Positions 1-5,449 of a DNA stretch of 6,493 bases are shown one piece after another. Under the pieces are notes generated by a model that was not told where the DNA came from, ran no database searches, and was given only the letters and a program-made list of their open reading frames with translations. Source of the stretch: a bacterium (GTDB lineage: Bacteria; Planctomycetota; UBA11346); the NCBI GenBank assembly GCA_020049615.1, contig JAIFKN010000128.1:1-6493 (forward strand), in the 5' to 3' direction. Both the position numbers and the translations under genes were made by a program. The first letter of the stretch is position 1, and every line of letters starts with the position of its first letter.

Positions 1-2
1 GC

Positions 3-218
3 GCCTCCCTGGCCGTCCTCGCCAGGGCCAGCGGCTTCGCCGACCCCGACCGCTTCACCCGGGTGTTCCGCGCCGTCTACGGCCTCAGCCCGCGCGCCGC
101 CCGCGCTCGCATGCGCGCCGGCAGCTGGATGCCGCAGCCCAGCCTGCGCCGGCTGGCGGCCGCGGGCGGCCGGCGCTATCCGTCGTTTCCGGCCAGCGAA
201 CCGTCGTTTCCAGCCTGA
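3..218 (+). CDS. AraC-family transcriptional regulator, C-terminal end (partial)
   Basis: The gene runs in from the left edge; 71 codons remain before TGA at 216-218. The visible part is the second helix-turn-helix of an AraC/XylS DNA-binding domain: the block 'ASGFADPDRFTRVFRAVYGLSP' in broken form (GFADPDRF, then TRVFRAVYGLSPRAAR) matches the family signature GFsdpsyFsrvFkkxxGxsPxxyR. About 40 residues follow the usual end of the domain, rich in Arg, Ala and Pro and closing with a repeated PSFPA motif. The ligand domain lies outside the window, so the inducer cannot be guessed. It is 43 bp upstream of, and on the same strand as, the UroD-like gene, so it may regulate that gene or be cotranscribed with it; this is inference from position. 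Confidence 0.85.
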   Translation, partial: ASLAVLARASGFADPDRFTRVFRAVYGLSPRAARARMRAGSWMPQPSLRRLAAAGGRRYPSFPASEPSFPA

Positions 219-229
219 GCCGCCCGCCG

Positions 230-247
230 CCGCCCGCCGCCGGGCGG
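230..247 (+). other. GC-rich hairpin between AraC end and UroD-like gene
   Basis: A perfect 7-bp inverted repeat, CCGCCCG (230-236) and CGGGCGG (241-247), with a CCGC loop. It sits just after the AraC stop and 14 nt before the next ATG. Its left arm grows out of a perfect tandem 10-bp repeat, CGCCCGCCGC, at 221-230 and 231-240. There is no T-tract, so it is not a standard intrinsic terminator. It could shape the leader of the next gene or be chance in GC-rich DNA. Confidence 0.35.
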
Positions 248-261
248 ATAGGCTGACCGGC

Positions 262-1554
262 ATGATGACCTCCCGCGAACGCCTGGACGCCACCCTCGCC
301 CACCGCCAGCCCGACCGCGTCCCGGTCGACCTCGGCGCGACCGCCGTGACCGGCATGCATGTCAGCGTGGTCGCCGGCCTGCGCGCGTCCCTCGGCCTGG
401 CGCCGGGGCCGGTGCGCGTCATCGAGCCCTATCAGATGCTCGGCGAGATCGCCCCCGACCTCGCCGGCGTCCTGGGCATCGATACCATCGCGGTGACCCC
501 CCGCCTGAACATGTTCGGCTTCGCCAACGCCGACTGGAAGGAGTGGCGGGCGCCCTGGGGGCAGGATGTGCTGATCGGCGGCGGCTTCGCCACCAGCACA
601 GCCCCCGACGGTTCGCTCCTCATCCATCCGGGCGGCGACCGCGACGCCCCGCCCAGCGGGCATCTCCCCACCGGCGGCTACTTCTGCGACACCATCGTGC
701 GGCAGGAGCCGCTCGACGAAGACACGCTCGACGCTGAAGCCAACTGCGAGGAGTTCACCGCGATCTCTGCGGCCGATGTGGAGCACTTCCGCCGCGAGGT
801 CGAGGCGGCGCACGCCACTGGCCGGGCGGTGGTCGCCACGTTCGGCGGTACCGCGCTGGGCGACATCGCCCTGGTCCCGGGGCCGTTCCTCAAGTGGCCA
901 CGCGGCATCCGTGGCATCCAGGAGTGGTATCTCGCCACGGCCGAGCGGCCGGATCTGGTGCGCGCCATCTTCCGCCGCCAGGTCGATGTCGCCCTGGGCA
1001 ACCTCGCCCGGCTGCACGCCGCGGTCGGCGACAAGGTCTCCGCCGTGTTCCTCTGCGGCACCGACTTCGGCACCCAGCGCGGTCCGATCTGCTCGCCGCG
1101 GAGCTTCACCGGCCTGTGGCTGCCATTCTACCAGGAGCTGACCGGGTGGATCCACCGCCATACCGCGTGGAAGGTGTTCAAGCACAGCTGCGGCGGGGTG
1201 CGACCGTTCCTCGACCACTTCGTCGCCGCCGGGTTCGACATCCTCAACCCGGTCCAATGCTCGGCCGCCGGCATGGATGCGGCCGAGCTCAAGCGCGGCT
1301 GGGGCGACCAGCTCGCCTTCTGGGGCGGAGCGGTCGATACGCAGCGGGTGCTGCCGTTCGGGACGCCGGCCGAGGTCCATGAGCAGGTGCTCGAGCGCCT
1401 CCGCCTCTTCTCCCCTGGCGGCGGCTTCGTCTTCAATCCGGTGCACAACGTGCAGGCCCTCACGCCGGTGGCGAACGTGTTGGCGATGTTCGACGCCGTG
1501 CGCGTCTTCCACGGCGGAGCGCTGCGGGCCACGGCGGGCGGGGCCGGCCGCTGA
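262..1554 (+). CDS. UroD-fold (uroporphyrinogen decarboxylase family) protein, probable corrinoid/methyltransferase type
   Basis: 430 residues. The N-terminus (SRERLDATLAHRQPDRVPVDLG) is the signature opening of the URO-D superfamily, which includes HemE and the cobamide-dependent methyltransferases MtaA/MtbA/CmuA. It is longer than HemE (about 350 aa). It carries H-S-C-G-G at residues 308-312 and a further Cys at 333 (in NPVQCSAAGMD). The HxC arrangement recalls the Zn-binding HxCx(n)C motif of MtbA-type methyltransferases, though the spacing to the third ligand is shorter than in MtbA, so metal binding is only plausible. FWGGAVDTQ (near 353-361) and GGGFVFNPVHN (near 389-399) are typical of the group of UroD paralogues common in PVC bacteria, which are usually uncharacterised. 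It has no signal peptide and is expected to be cytoplasmic. Start: ATG 262, with ATG 265 as an equal alternative; no clear Shine-Dalgarno is seen. A role in heme synthesis is unlikely; methyl transfer from a methylated compound is the best inference. Confidence 0.85.
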   Translation: MMTSRERLDATLAHRQPDRVPVDLGATAVTGMHVSVVAGLRASLGLAPGPVRVIEPYQMLGEIAPDLAGVLGIDTIAVTPRLNMFGFANADWKEWRAPWGQDVLIGGGFATSTAPDGSLLIHPGGDRDAPPSGHLPTGGYFCDTIVRQEPLDEDTLDAEANCEEFTAISAADVEHFRREVEAAHATGRAVVATFGGTALGDIALVPGPFLKWPRGIRGIQEWYLATAERPDLVRAIFRRQVDVALGNLARLHAAVGDKVSAVFLCGTDFGTQRGPICSPRSFTGLWLPFYQELTGWIHRHTAWKVFKHSCGGVRPFLDHFVAAGFDILNPVQCSAAGMDAAELKRGWGDQLAFWGGAVDTQRVLPFGTPAEVHEQVLERLRLFSPGGGFVFNPVHNVQALTPVANVLAMFDAVRVFHGGALRATAGGAGR

Positions 1555-1588
1555 AAGCGCCGGATAGGGATCGCGAGCTGGGCCGGCC

Positions 1589-2705
1589 TCAGATGATCTC
1601 GAGCTGGTCGCGGCCGGGCAGGGCGGGGAACGGCGCGTGCGGATCGGCCTGGTACCAGAACGCGACCGAGGACATGTCATCCTGGTTGGGCAGGTAGCGG
1701 CCGCCGGCGCGCCAGCCGAGCGACTGGATGGTGATGGCGAGGTCCTGCCGGAAGCGCACCGGGTCGACGATGTGCCAGCGGTACAGGCTGAAGCGGGTAT
1801 TGGCCTGGTAGCAGCCGTCGGGGCGGACGACATGCGGCACGCCGGCGTAGGCGGTGGTGAACTCGCGGTAGGTCCTGGTCGCCTTGTCCTCGAAGTTGTA
1901 GCTGCCGCAGAAGTAGTCCTCGGTGCCGGTGCCGCAGATGGTCGGGTAGTGCTCGCCGCCGTGCTCCTTGACGTTGCGGCCGACCACGCCGCCGGGCAGG
2001 TCGCCGTCGAGGTAGAACTTGATCTCGCCCTCGCCCCACCAGCCGTTGTTGTTCATCTGCCACGCCATGTAGGTGCCGACGAACTGGCCCTGGCCGCGCA
2101 CGCCGTCGAGGATGGTGTAGACGTCCTTGTAGGGCAGCGGATTGGTACGGCGGAACTGGGCGTGGAAGTAGGCCGCGTCGGCCGGTACCTGGGTCAGGGT
2201 GTAGTTGATCTGGTAGAAGAGGGTCATCGCCTCGAAGCCGATGTTCTCCATCGTGATCCGGCAGTGCTTGCGGAAGGGCATCTCCCAGTAGCAGTTGAAG
2301 GCGTTGCCCGGGTTGACGCACACCGGCAACGAATCGATCGGACGGAAGGAGTTGAAACTGGTGTAGGCGCTGGCGAAGAAGTCGCCGACCGGCACCTCCA
2401 CCGAGGGGGTCGTCTCGTCGTCCCAGTAGAAGCGCAGGATGGTGAAGCGGTAGTTGCCGGTCGGGGTCATCCAGATCTGCTGGATCGCCCCGGGGCCGTC
2501 GACGTCGGCCAGCACCAGGGTCTCGCCCGGCTTGATCTGCACGCAGGGCCGCACCTTCCAGCCGGTGCCGAGGTCGCGCGAGCAGCCGTGGTCGACCGCC
2601 CTGACCCTTGCCGCCGGTGGGGTTCTCGGCCGAGATCGAACGCGATTCCGCCGTCGAGAGGCGGGAGAGATTGCCGAGGTGCAGGCCGAGGCCGTTGAAG
2701 GACAT
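1589..2705 (-). pseudogene. GH172 / DUF2961 family protein, frameshifted near its N-terminus
   Basis: The bulk of the protein is read in one frame from about 2595 down to TGA at 1589-1591. It shows clear DUF2961/GH172 blocks: ETLVLADVDGPGAIQQIWMT, the FYWDDETTPSVEVPVGDFF stretch, NPGNAFNCYWEMPF, WWGEGEIKFYLDGD and GTGTEDYF. The acidic residues of the last two are the kind conserved in the GH172 active site. The expected start, MSFNGLGLHLGNLSRLS...ENPTGGKGQG, is encoded by ATG 2705 in another frame, preceded by AGGAG at a 9-nt spacing. The frames join at about 2595-2608, where removing one base gives KGQG-VDHGCSRDLGTGWKV and a 371-residue protein, the normal family size. The open length, 1117 nt, is one more than a multiple of three. 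GH172 enzymes act on alpha-linked fructofuranose or arabinofuranose-type sugars; the substrate here is unknown. No signal peptide is seen. It could be a true pseudogene, a sequencing or assembly error, or a frameshifted but functional gene; an in-frame GTG at 2554 would give only a truncated protein. Confidence 0.85.
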
Positions 2706-2714
2706 GGGAGGCGG

Positions 2715-2719
2715 CTCCT
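2715..2719 (-). promoter_or_regulatory. Shine-Dalgarno of the GH172 gene
   Basis: AGGAG on the minus strand (CTCCT on plus), 9 nt before ATG 2705. It fixes the start of the frameshifted gene at MSFNGLG rather than at the upstream ATG 2738 or the internal GTG 2554. Confidence 0.7.
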
Positions 2720-2813
2720 GGATGGATGCCTGGAGCATGCCGCCAGGTCGACGTGCGCCTTGCCGGGCCTTCGTCCGGGATTGTCGGATCTTCGGTTACG
2801 GGCCGCTTCAGCC

Positions 2814-2838
2814 GCTGGCCACAGGCCAGCCGGCTGGC
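2814..2838. other. Three-arm nested inverted repeat in the divergent intergenic region
   Basis: Arm A GCTGGCC (2814-2820) pairs perfectly with arm B GGCCAGC (2824-2830) across an ACA loop. Arm B also lies within a perfect 14-bp palindrome, 2825-2838, in which GCCAGC (2825-2830) mirrors GCTGGC (2833-2838). A-B and B-C pairing are therefore mutually exclusive. The element lies in the 202-bp gap (2706-2907) between the GH172 gene and the Cys-rich gene. It may be a dyad operator, or alternative RNA hairpins if the leader starts upstream. No T-tract follows, so a terminator is unlikely. Confidence 0.45.
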
Positions 2839-2842
2839 ATGG

Positions 2843-2862
2843 TGGCTTCAGCTTGGCTTCAG
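2843..2862. promoter_or_regulatory. Candidate OmpR/PhoB-type regulator site (direct repeat, 11-bp period)
   Basis: TGGCTTCAG occurs at 2843-2851 and again at 2854-2862, separated by CT, so the repeat period is exactly 11 bp. OmpR/PhoB-family response regulators bind head-to-tail half-sites with about 11-bp spacing, as in the pho box. A third, shorter copy, GCTTCAG, is at 2805-2811. The site lies 46 bp before the Cys-rich gene, whose operon encodes just such a regulator, so autoregulation is a natural reading. This is inference from geometry; no consensus for this regulator is known to me, and no convincing -35/-10 pair was found here. Confidence 0.45.
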
Positions 2863-2866
2863 ACAG

Positions 2867-2884
2867 GCCGGCAGGATGGCCGGC
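2867..2884 (+). other. Small hairpin / repeated GGCCGGC before the Cys-rich gene
   Basis: GCCGGC at 2867-2872 and 2879-2884 forms a 6-bp stem with a 6-nt loop; the same sites also form a direct repeat GGCCGGC with a 12-bp period (2866-2872, 2878-2884). It ends 12 nt before the Shine-Dalgarno and could affect translation initiation. It may be chance in such GC-rich DNA. Confidence 0.3.
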
Positions 2885-2896
2885 GAACCCGAACCC

Positions 2897-2901
2897 AGGA
2901 G
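2897..2901 (+). promoter_or_regulatory. Shine-Dalgarno of the Cys-rich secreted protein gene
   Basis: AGGAG, 6 nt before ATG 2908. It decides this start over much longer upstream extensions of the same frame (open back to about 2608) and gives a protein that opens with a proper signal peptide. Confidence 0.8.
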
Positions 2902-2907
2902 ACCTCC

Positions 2908-3303
2908 ATGGTCCGCATCATCCTCCCCTCCATCCTCGCCCTGTGCGCCGCCTTCGTGTCAGCCGCCGATGCGGCCGCCCCGGCCGCCCCGGCCGCCCCG
3001 GCCGCCAGCAGCGAGGCCTGCCCCTGCCCCAAGACCGATGCCGAAAAGGCCGCCTGCCCCAAGACCGATGCCGAAAAGGCCGCCTGCGGCAAGGGCGAGT
3101 GCGGCAAGGGCGAGTGCGGCAAGGGCGAGTGCAAGCGCAACGGTGAAGGCAAAGGCGAAGGCAAAGGCGAAGGCAAGGGCGAGTGCAAGCGCAACGGCGA
3201 AGGCAAGGGCGAAGGCAAGGGTGAAGGCAAGGGCCAGGGCTGCGGTGGCGGCCAGGGCCCGCGCGACGGCTCGTGCAAGAACGGGGCGGCTGGCAACAGC
3301 TGA
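2908..3303 (+). CDS. Small secreted Cys-rich low-complexity repeat protein
   Basis: 131 residues. Residues 1-22 look like a Sec signal peptide: Arg3, a hydrophobic core (IILPSILALCAAFV), then VSA-ADA cleavage options after 19 or 22. An Ala/Pro linker with AAP repeats follows (about 23-33). The body is almost pure repeat: CPKTDAEKAA twice (40-59), CGKGE three times (60-74), then an 18-residue unit beginning CKRNGEGKG twice (75-92, 93-110), and a Gly-rich tail with CGGGQ and GSCKN. The mature part has ten Cys (38, 40, 50, 60, 65, 70, 75, 93, 112, 123) but no His, Met or aromatic residue and almost no hydrophobics except Ala, so it should be disordered and rich in free or modified thiols. It heads a tight operon with a two-component system. 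It resembles, without matching exactly, the Cys-bearing EGKCG-type precursors of HvfA/BufA2, which DUF692 enzymes modify for copper handling; no such enzyme is in the window. Metal or thiol buffering is the best guess. Function not established. Confidence 0.8.
   Translation: MVRIILPSILALCAAFVSAADAAAPAAPAAPAASSEACPCPKTDAEKAACPKTDAEKAACGKGECGKGECGKGECKRNGEGKGEGKGEGKGECKRNGEGKGEGKGEGKGQGCGGGQGPRDGSCKNGAAGNS
2973..3237 (+). repeat. Intragenic tandem repeats encoding the Cys/Gly/Lys/Glu body
   Basis: Four repeat families lie end to end. A 9-bp unit GGCCGCCCC occurs three times at 2973-2999. A 30-bp unit is perfectly duplicated at 3025-3054 and 3055-3084. A 15-bp unit TGCGGCAAGGGCGAG is perfect three times at 3085-3129. 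A 54-bp unit occurs twice, 3130-3183 and 3184-3237, differing at a few third positions (AAA/AAG, GGT/GGC) and ending GAG versus CAG. All unit lengths are multiples of three, so copy changes keep the frame. The perfect copies suggest recent slippage or duplication; the mostly synonymous differences in the 54-bp pair suggest an older copy kept for its protein sequence. Confidence 0.9.
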
Positions 3304-3312
3304 CCGCCGGCC

Positions 3313-3987
3313 GTGCGCCTCCTCGTCGTCGAAGACTACGCGCCGGTGCGCGACTCCCTTGCCGCCTATCTGCGGGAGGAGGGTTGCGCGGTCGACGCCG
3401 CCTGCGACGGCGAGGAGGGATGGTGGTACGCCAAGGACGCGGTCTACGACGCGCTCATCCTCGACCGGCAGCTCCCCCGGCTGTCGGGGGATGAGATCCT
3501 GCGCCGGCTCCGCCTGGCCGGGCGCCGCGATCCGGTGCTGATGCTGACCGCCCGCGGCGAGGTTCCCGACCGCATCGCCGGCCTGGAGGCCGGAGCCGAT
3601 GACTATGTGGTCAAACCGGCGGCGCTGCCCGAGCTGTTCGCCCGGGTCAAGGCGCTGGTGCGCCGGGCTGCTGGCACGATGCAGAATGTGATCGCCGTCG
3701 GACGGCTCAGCGTCGATCCGGGCCGGCGGCTGGCCGCCGTCGATGGGGTCGCCCTCGACCTCACGGCCAAGGAGTGGTGCCTGCTGGAGCATCTCGCCTT
3801 GCGCGCCGGCACGGTGGTGACGCGCGATGCGCTGTGGCAGACCTGCTACGACTTCAACGAAGAGCCGAATCCCAACCGCATCGAGGCGCATCTGGCGAAT
3901 CTGCGGCGCAAGCTGGCGACCGCCGGTGCCGAGGATCTGATCCGGACCCGCCGCGGCCAGGGCTACATCCTCGGCGGCGAGGGATGA
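3313..3987 (+). CDS. OmpR/PhoB-family response regulator
   Basis: 224 residues. The receiver domain (1 to about 115) has the acidic pair E7/D8, phosphoacceptor D51 (LILDRQLP), T79 (MLTAR) and K101 (VVKP), all in the expected places. The C-terminal winged helix (about 125-222) shows LTAKEWCLLEHLALRAG, the transactivation region and recognition-helix block NRIEAHLANLRRKL, and the closing RGQGYIL wing. The start is GTG 3313: an in-frame TGA at 3301-3303, the stop of the Cys-rich gene, lies only 9 nt before it, and MRLLVVEDY is the canonical opening. No Shine-Dalgarno is visible, so translation probably depends on ribosomes ending on the upstream gene. It overlaps the kinase gene by ATGA (3984-3987). 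It is the cognate partner of that kinase and probably controls this operon through the 11-bp-spaced repeat upstream. Relation to the CusR/QseB-type regulators is likely from the partner's features, but the signal is unknown. Confidence 0.93.
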   Translation: MRLLVVEDYAPVRDSLAAYLREEGCAVDAACDGEEGWWYAKDAVYDALILDRQLPRLSGDEILRRLRLAGRRDPVLMLTARGEVPDRIAGLEAGADDYVVKPAALPELFARVKALVRRAAGTMQNVIAVGRLSVDPGRRLAAVDGVALDLTAKEWCLLEHLALRAGTVVTRDALWQTCYDFNEEPNPNRIEAHLANLRRKLATAGAEDLIRTRRGQGYILGGEG

Positions 3988-5363
3988 GTTCGATCCGGCA
4001 GCGGCTCCTGCTGGGCACGGTGCTGGCCGTGGCGCTGAGTTCCGCGGTCGCCTCGGCCGCGGCCTGGCTCAGCGTGCGGAGCCATCTGCTCGCCGCCGCC
4101 GAGAGCTCCCTGCGCGCCGAGGCCGTGCGGCTGCTCGGGCAGATGCGGCGCTCCGGCTGCGAGATCCGCTGCGCACCGGGCAACGCCGCCCCTATCGCCT
4201 TCGACGGCTGGTGGACGGTGGTCGACATGCAGGGCGTCGTGTGCGCCTCGTCCGCACCAGGGGCCGAGGCGCTCCTCGCGCTCGCCGACGGCGTGGCGAC
4301 CATGCCCGATGGCTGCGCCGGGCGCGTGGTCCGGGTCAGCGGGCAGATCCAGCCCGGCGGCGGCGGCCGCGGCCGCCGGGAGGGGGCGGATCACGGCGAC
4401 GCCACCTTCACCGTGGCGGTGGCGCGCAGCGATGCCGGCCTGCAGGCGACCCTCACCGCCGTCGGTCTGGCGCTCGGCACGGCCACCGCCGTCGCCGCCG
4501 TGCTCGCCGGGGCCGCGGCCTGGATCCTGGCCCGCGCCGTCATCCGTCCGGTTGACCGCATCGCCTCGGCCATCGCGGCGGCGAAGCCCGAGGACGAGCG
4601 CATCGCCGTCGCCGGCGCCGAGGTGCCGCGCGAGCTGCGGCCGGTGGTCGAGCGGGCCGACGCGTTCCTCGCCATGTCGCGCGATCTGGTGCGCCGCGAG
4701 CGTCAGACCGCCGGCAACATCGCCCACGAGCTGCGCACGCCGCTCGCCGGCCTGGCCGCGGTCATCGATCACGTCCTGGCCCGCGAGCGCGCGCCTGCCG
4801 ACTACCGGCAAGCCCTGGAACGCAGCCGCGGCATCGTCGGCGAGACCGCCGGCATCGTCGAGCAGCTCCTGCTGCTGACCCGCCTGGAGGCCGGCCGCGA
4901 ACCGGTGCGCCCGGCTGCGGTCGGCCTGGAGGATGCGCTGACTTCGGTGCTGGCCGGATTCGGTGAGGCCGAGCGCCGCCGCATCGCCCTGCCGACCGGG
5001 GCTGCGCCGCCGGTGCGCGGCGACCGCGATCATCTCCTGCTGGTGCTGCGCAACCTGCTCGACAACGCGGTATCCCATGCGCCGGCAGGCTCACCTGCCG
5101 GATTGCACGCCATACAGCAGGGCTCCAGCCTTGTCATGCAGCTGTCCAACCCCGCACCCGGCATGACGGCGGAGATGCTGCCACGCCTGGGCGAGGCGTT
5201 CTGGCGCGGCGAGGACGGTCGCGGCTCGACCGGCCGGCACGCCGGCCTGGGCCTGGCCCTGTGCCGCCGCCTGGCGGCGGTCAACGGCTGGGAACTCGGC
5301 TTCACCCTCGATGCCGGCACGTTCACCGCCGCGCTGCGGCTGCCGCTCGCCGAGATCGATTGA
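3984..5363 (+). CDS. Membrane sensor histidine kinase (CusS/QseC-like)
   Basis: 459 residues from the ATG that overlaps the regulator stop. Layout: transmembrane helix 1 (about 8-29), a periplasmic sensor domain (30 to about 155), transmembrane helix 2 (about 157-182), HAMP (from RAVIRPVDRI, about 184-236), HisKA with H248 in NIAHELRTPL, and HATPase_c with the N box (LRNLLDNAVSHAP, N361) and G2 box (GLGLAL, 421-426). The sensor domain has four cysteines (59, 63, 87, 111), including C-x3-C, and a Gly/Arg-rich stretch near 125-135, so it could sense a metal or redox state or hold disulfides. The G1 box reads SNPAPGM instead of DxGxG; an 'NPG'-like form is common in CusS-type heavy-metal kinases, so the protein should still be active. 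The F box is FWRGE with Gly where the first Phe usually sits. It acts in the inner membrane as kinase and phosphatase for the preceding regulator. Confidence 0.93.
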   Translation: MSSIRQRLLLGTVLAVALSSAVASAAAWLSVRSHLLAAAESSLRAEAVRLLGQMRRSGCEIRCAPGNAAPIAFDGWWTVVDMQGVVCASSAPGAEALLALADGVATMPDGCAGRVVRVSGQIQPGGGGRGRREGADHGDATFTVAVARSDAGLQATLTAVGLALGTATAVAAVLAGAAAWILARAVIRPVDRIASAIAAAKPEDERIAVAGAEVPRELRPVVERADAFLAMSRDLVRRERQTAGNIAHELRTPLAGLAAVIDHVLARERAPADYRQALERSRGIVGETAGIVEQLLLLTRLEAGREPVRPAAVGLEDALTSVLAGFGEAERRRIALPTGAAPPVRGDRDHLLLVLRNLLDNAVSHAPAGSPAGLHAIQQGSSLVMQLSNPAPGMTAEMLPRLGEAFWRGEDGRGSTGRHAGLGLALCRRLAAVNGWELGFTLDAGTFTAALRLPLAEID

Positions 5364-5376
5364 AGCAGGACGCCAG

Positions 5377-5390
5377 CACGTAGCGACGTG
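5377..5390 (+). other. Weak hairpin after the kinase gene
   Basis: CACGT (5377-5381) and ACGTG (5386-5390) form a 5-bp stem with an AGCG loop, 13 nt after the kinase stop. No T-tract follows directly, so a terminator role is doubtful; it may mark the end of the two-component operon before the new AT-rich promoter. Confidence 0.2.
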
Positions 5391-5404
5391 GAGGAGCGCT
5401 TGCA

Positions 5405-5437
5405 TTGAATATCTAAAGAGTTATATATCTATATATC
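5405..5437 (+). promoter_or_regulatory. AT-rich promoter/operator of the ArsR-molybdoenzyme operon
   Basis: This 33-base island is almost entirely A/T in a roughly 70 % GC window and ends 12 nt before the ArsR start. TTGAAT at 5405-5410 is a plausible -35; TATATA at 5430-5435 (19-bp spacer) is a possible -10, with overlapping alternatives. Two dyads overlap it: ATATCTAA (5409-5416) against TTATATAT (5421-5428), 7 of 8 positions complementary over a 4-nt gap, and ATATAT (5423-5428) against ATATAT (5431-5436) over CT. ATATCT also recurs with a 16-bp spacing. ArsR/SmtB repressors bind AT-rich imperfect dyads overlapping their own promoters, so autoregulation by the following gene is expected. 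The exact elements are inferred. Confidence 0.65.
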
Positions 5438-5449
5438 ACGAGGCCCGCC

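Noticed and set aside
1555..1588. Bidirectional terminator between the convergent genes
   Set aside because: Only a short GGCCGGCC palindrome (1581-1588) and no T- or A-tract; not enough for an intrinsic terminator.
85..1833. Long minus-strand open frame (582 codons) across the UroD-like gene
   Set aside because: It is antisense to a clear family member, is Arg/Ala/Gly-rich with no recognisable domain, and arises from high-GC codon bias.
1637..2698. Plus-strand 353-codon open frame opposite the GH172 gene
   Set aside because: Shadow frame: Val/Ala/Gly/Asp-rich with no domain, complementary to conserved GH172 sequence.
2608..2907. Upstream extension of the Cys-rich gene to an earlier start
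   Set aside because: The extension overlaps the GH172 N-terminus antisense, and the ATG at 2908 has a strong Shine-Dalgarno and gives a proper signal peptide.
2973..3237. CRISPR-like or mobile repeat array
   Set aside because: The units are adjacent without spacers, have lengths divisible by three and encode a continuous protein frame.
4357..4377. GC-rich palindrome (GGCGGCCG / CGGCCGCC) in the kinase sensor region
   Set aside because: It encodes a Gly/Arg run, and GGC/CGC codon repeats make such palindromes likely by chance.
3963..5078. Minus-strand 371-codon open frame opposite the kinase
   Set aside because: Antisense to conserved HisKA/HATPase sequence, with no domain of its own.
5082..5101. 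Perfect 8-bp inverted repeat, CCGGCAGG and CCTGCCGG with a CTCA loop, inside the kinase gene
   Set aside because: It lies in the loop between the N and G1 boxes without disturbing the frame or the expected spacing. It could be a mobile hairpin, but a single copy in the window gives no support.
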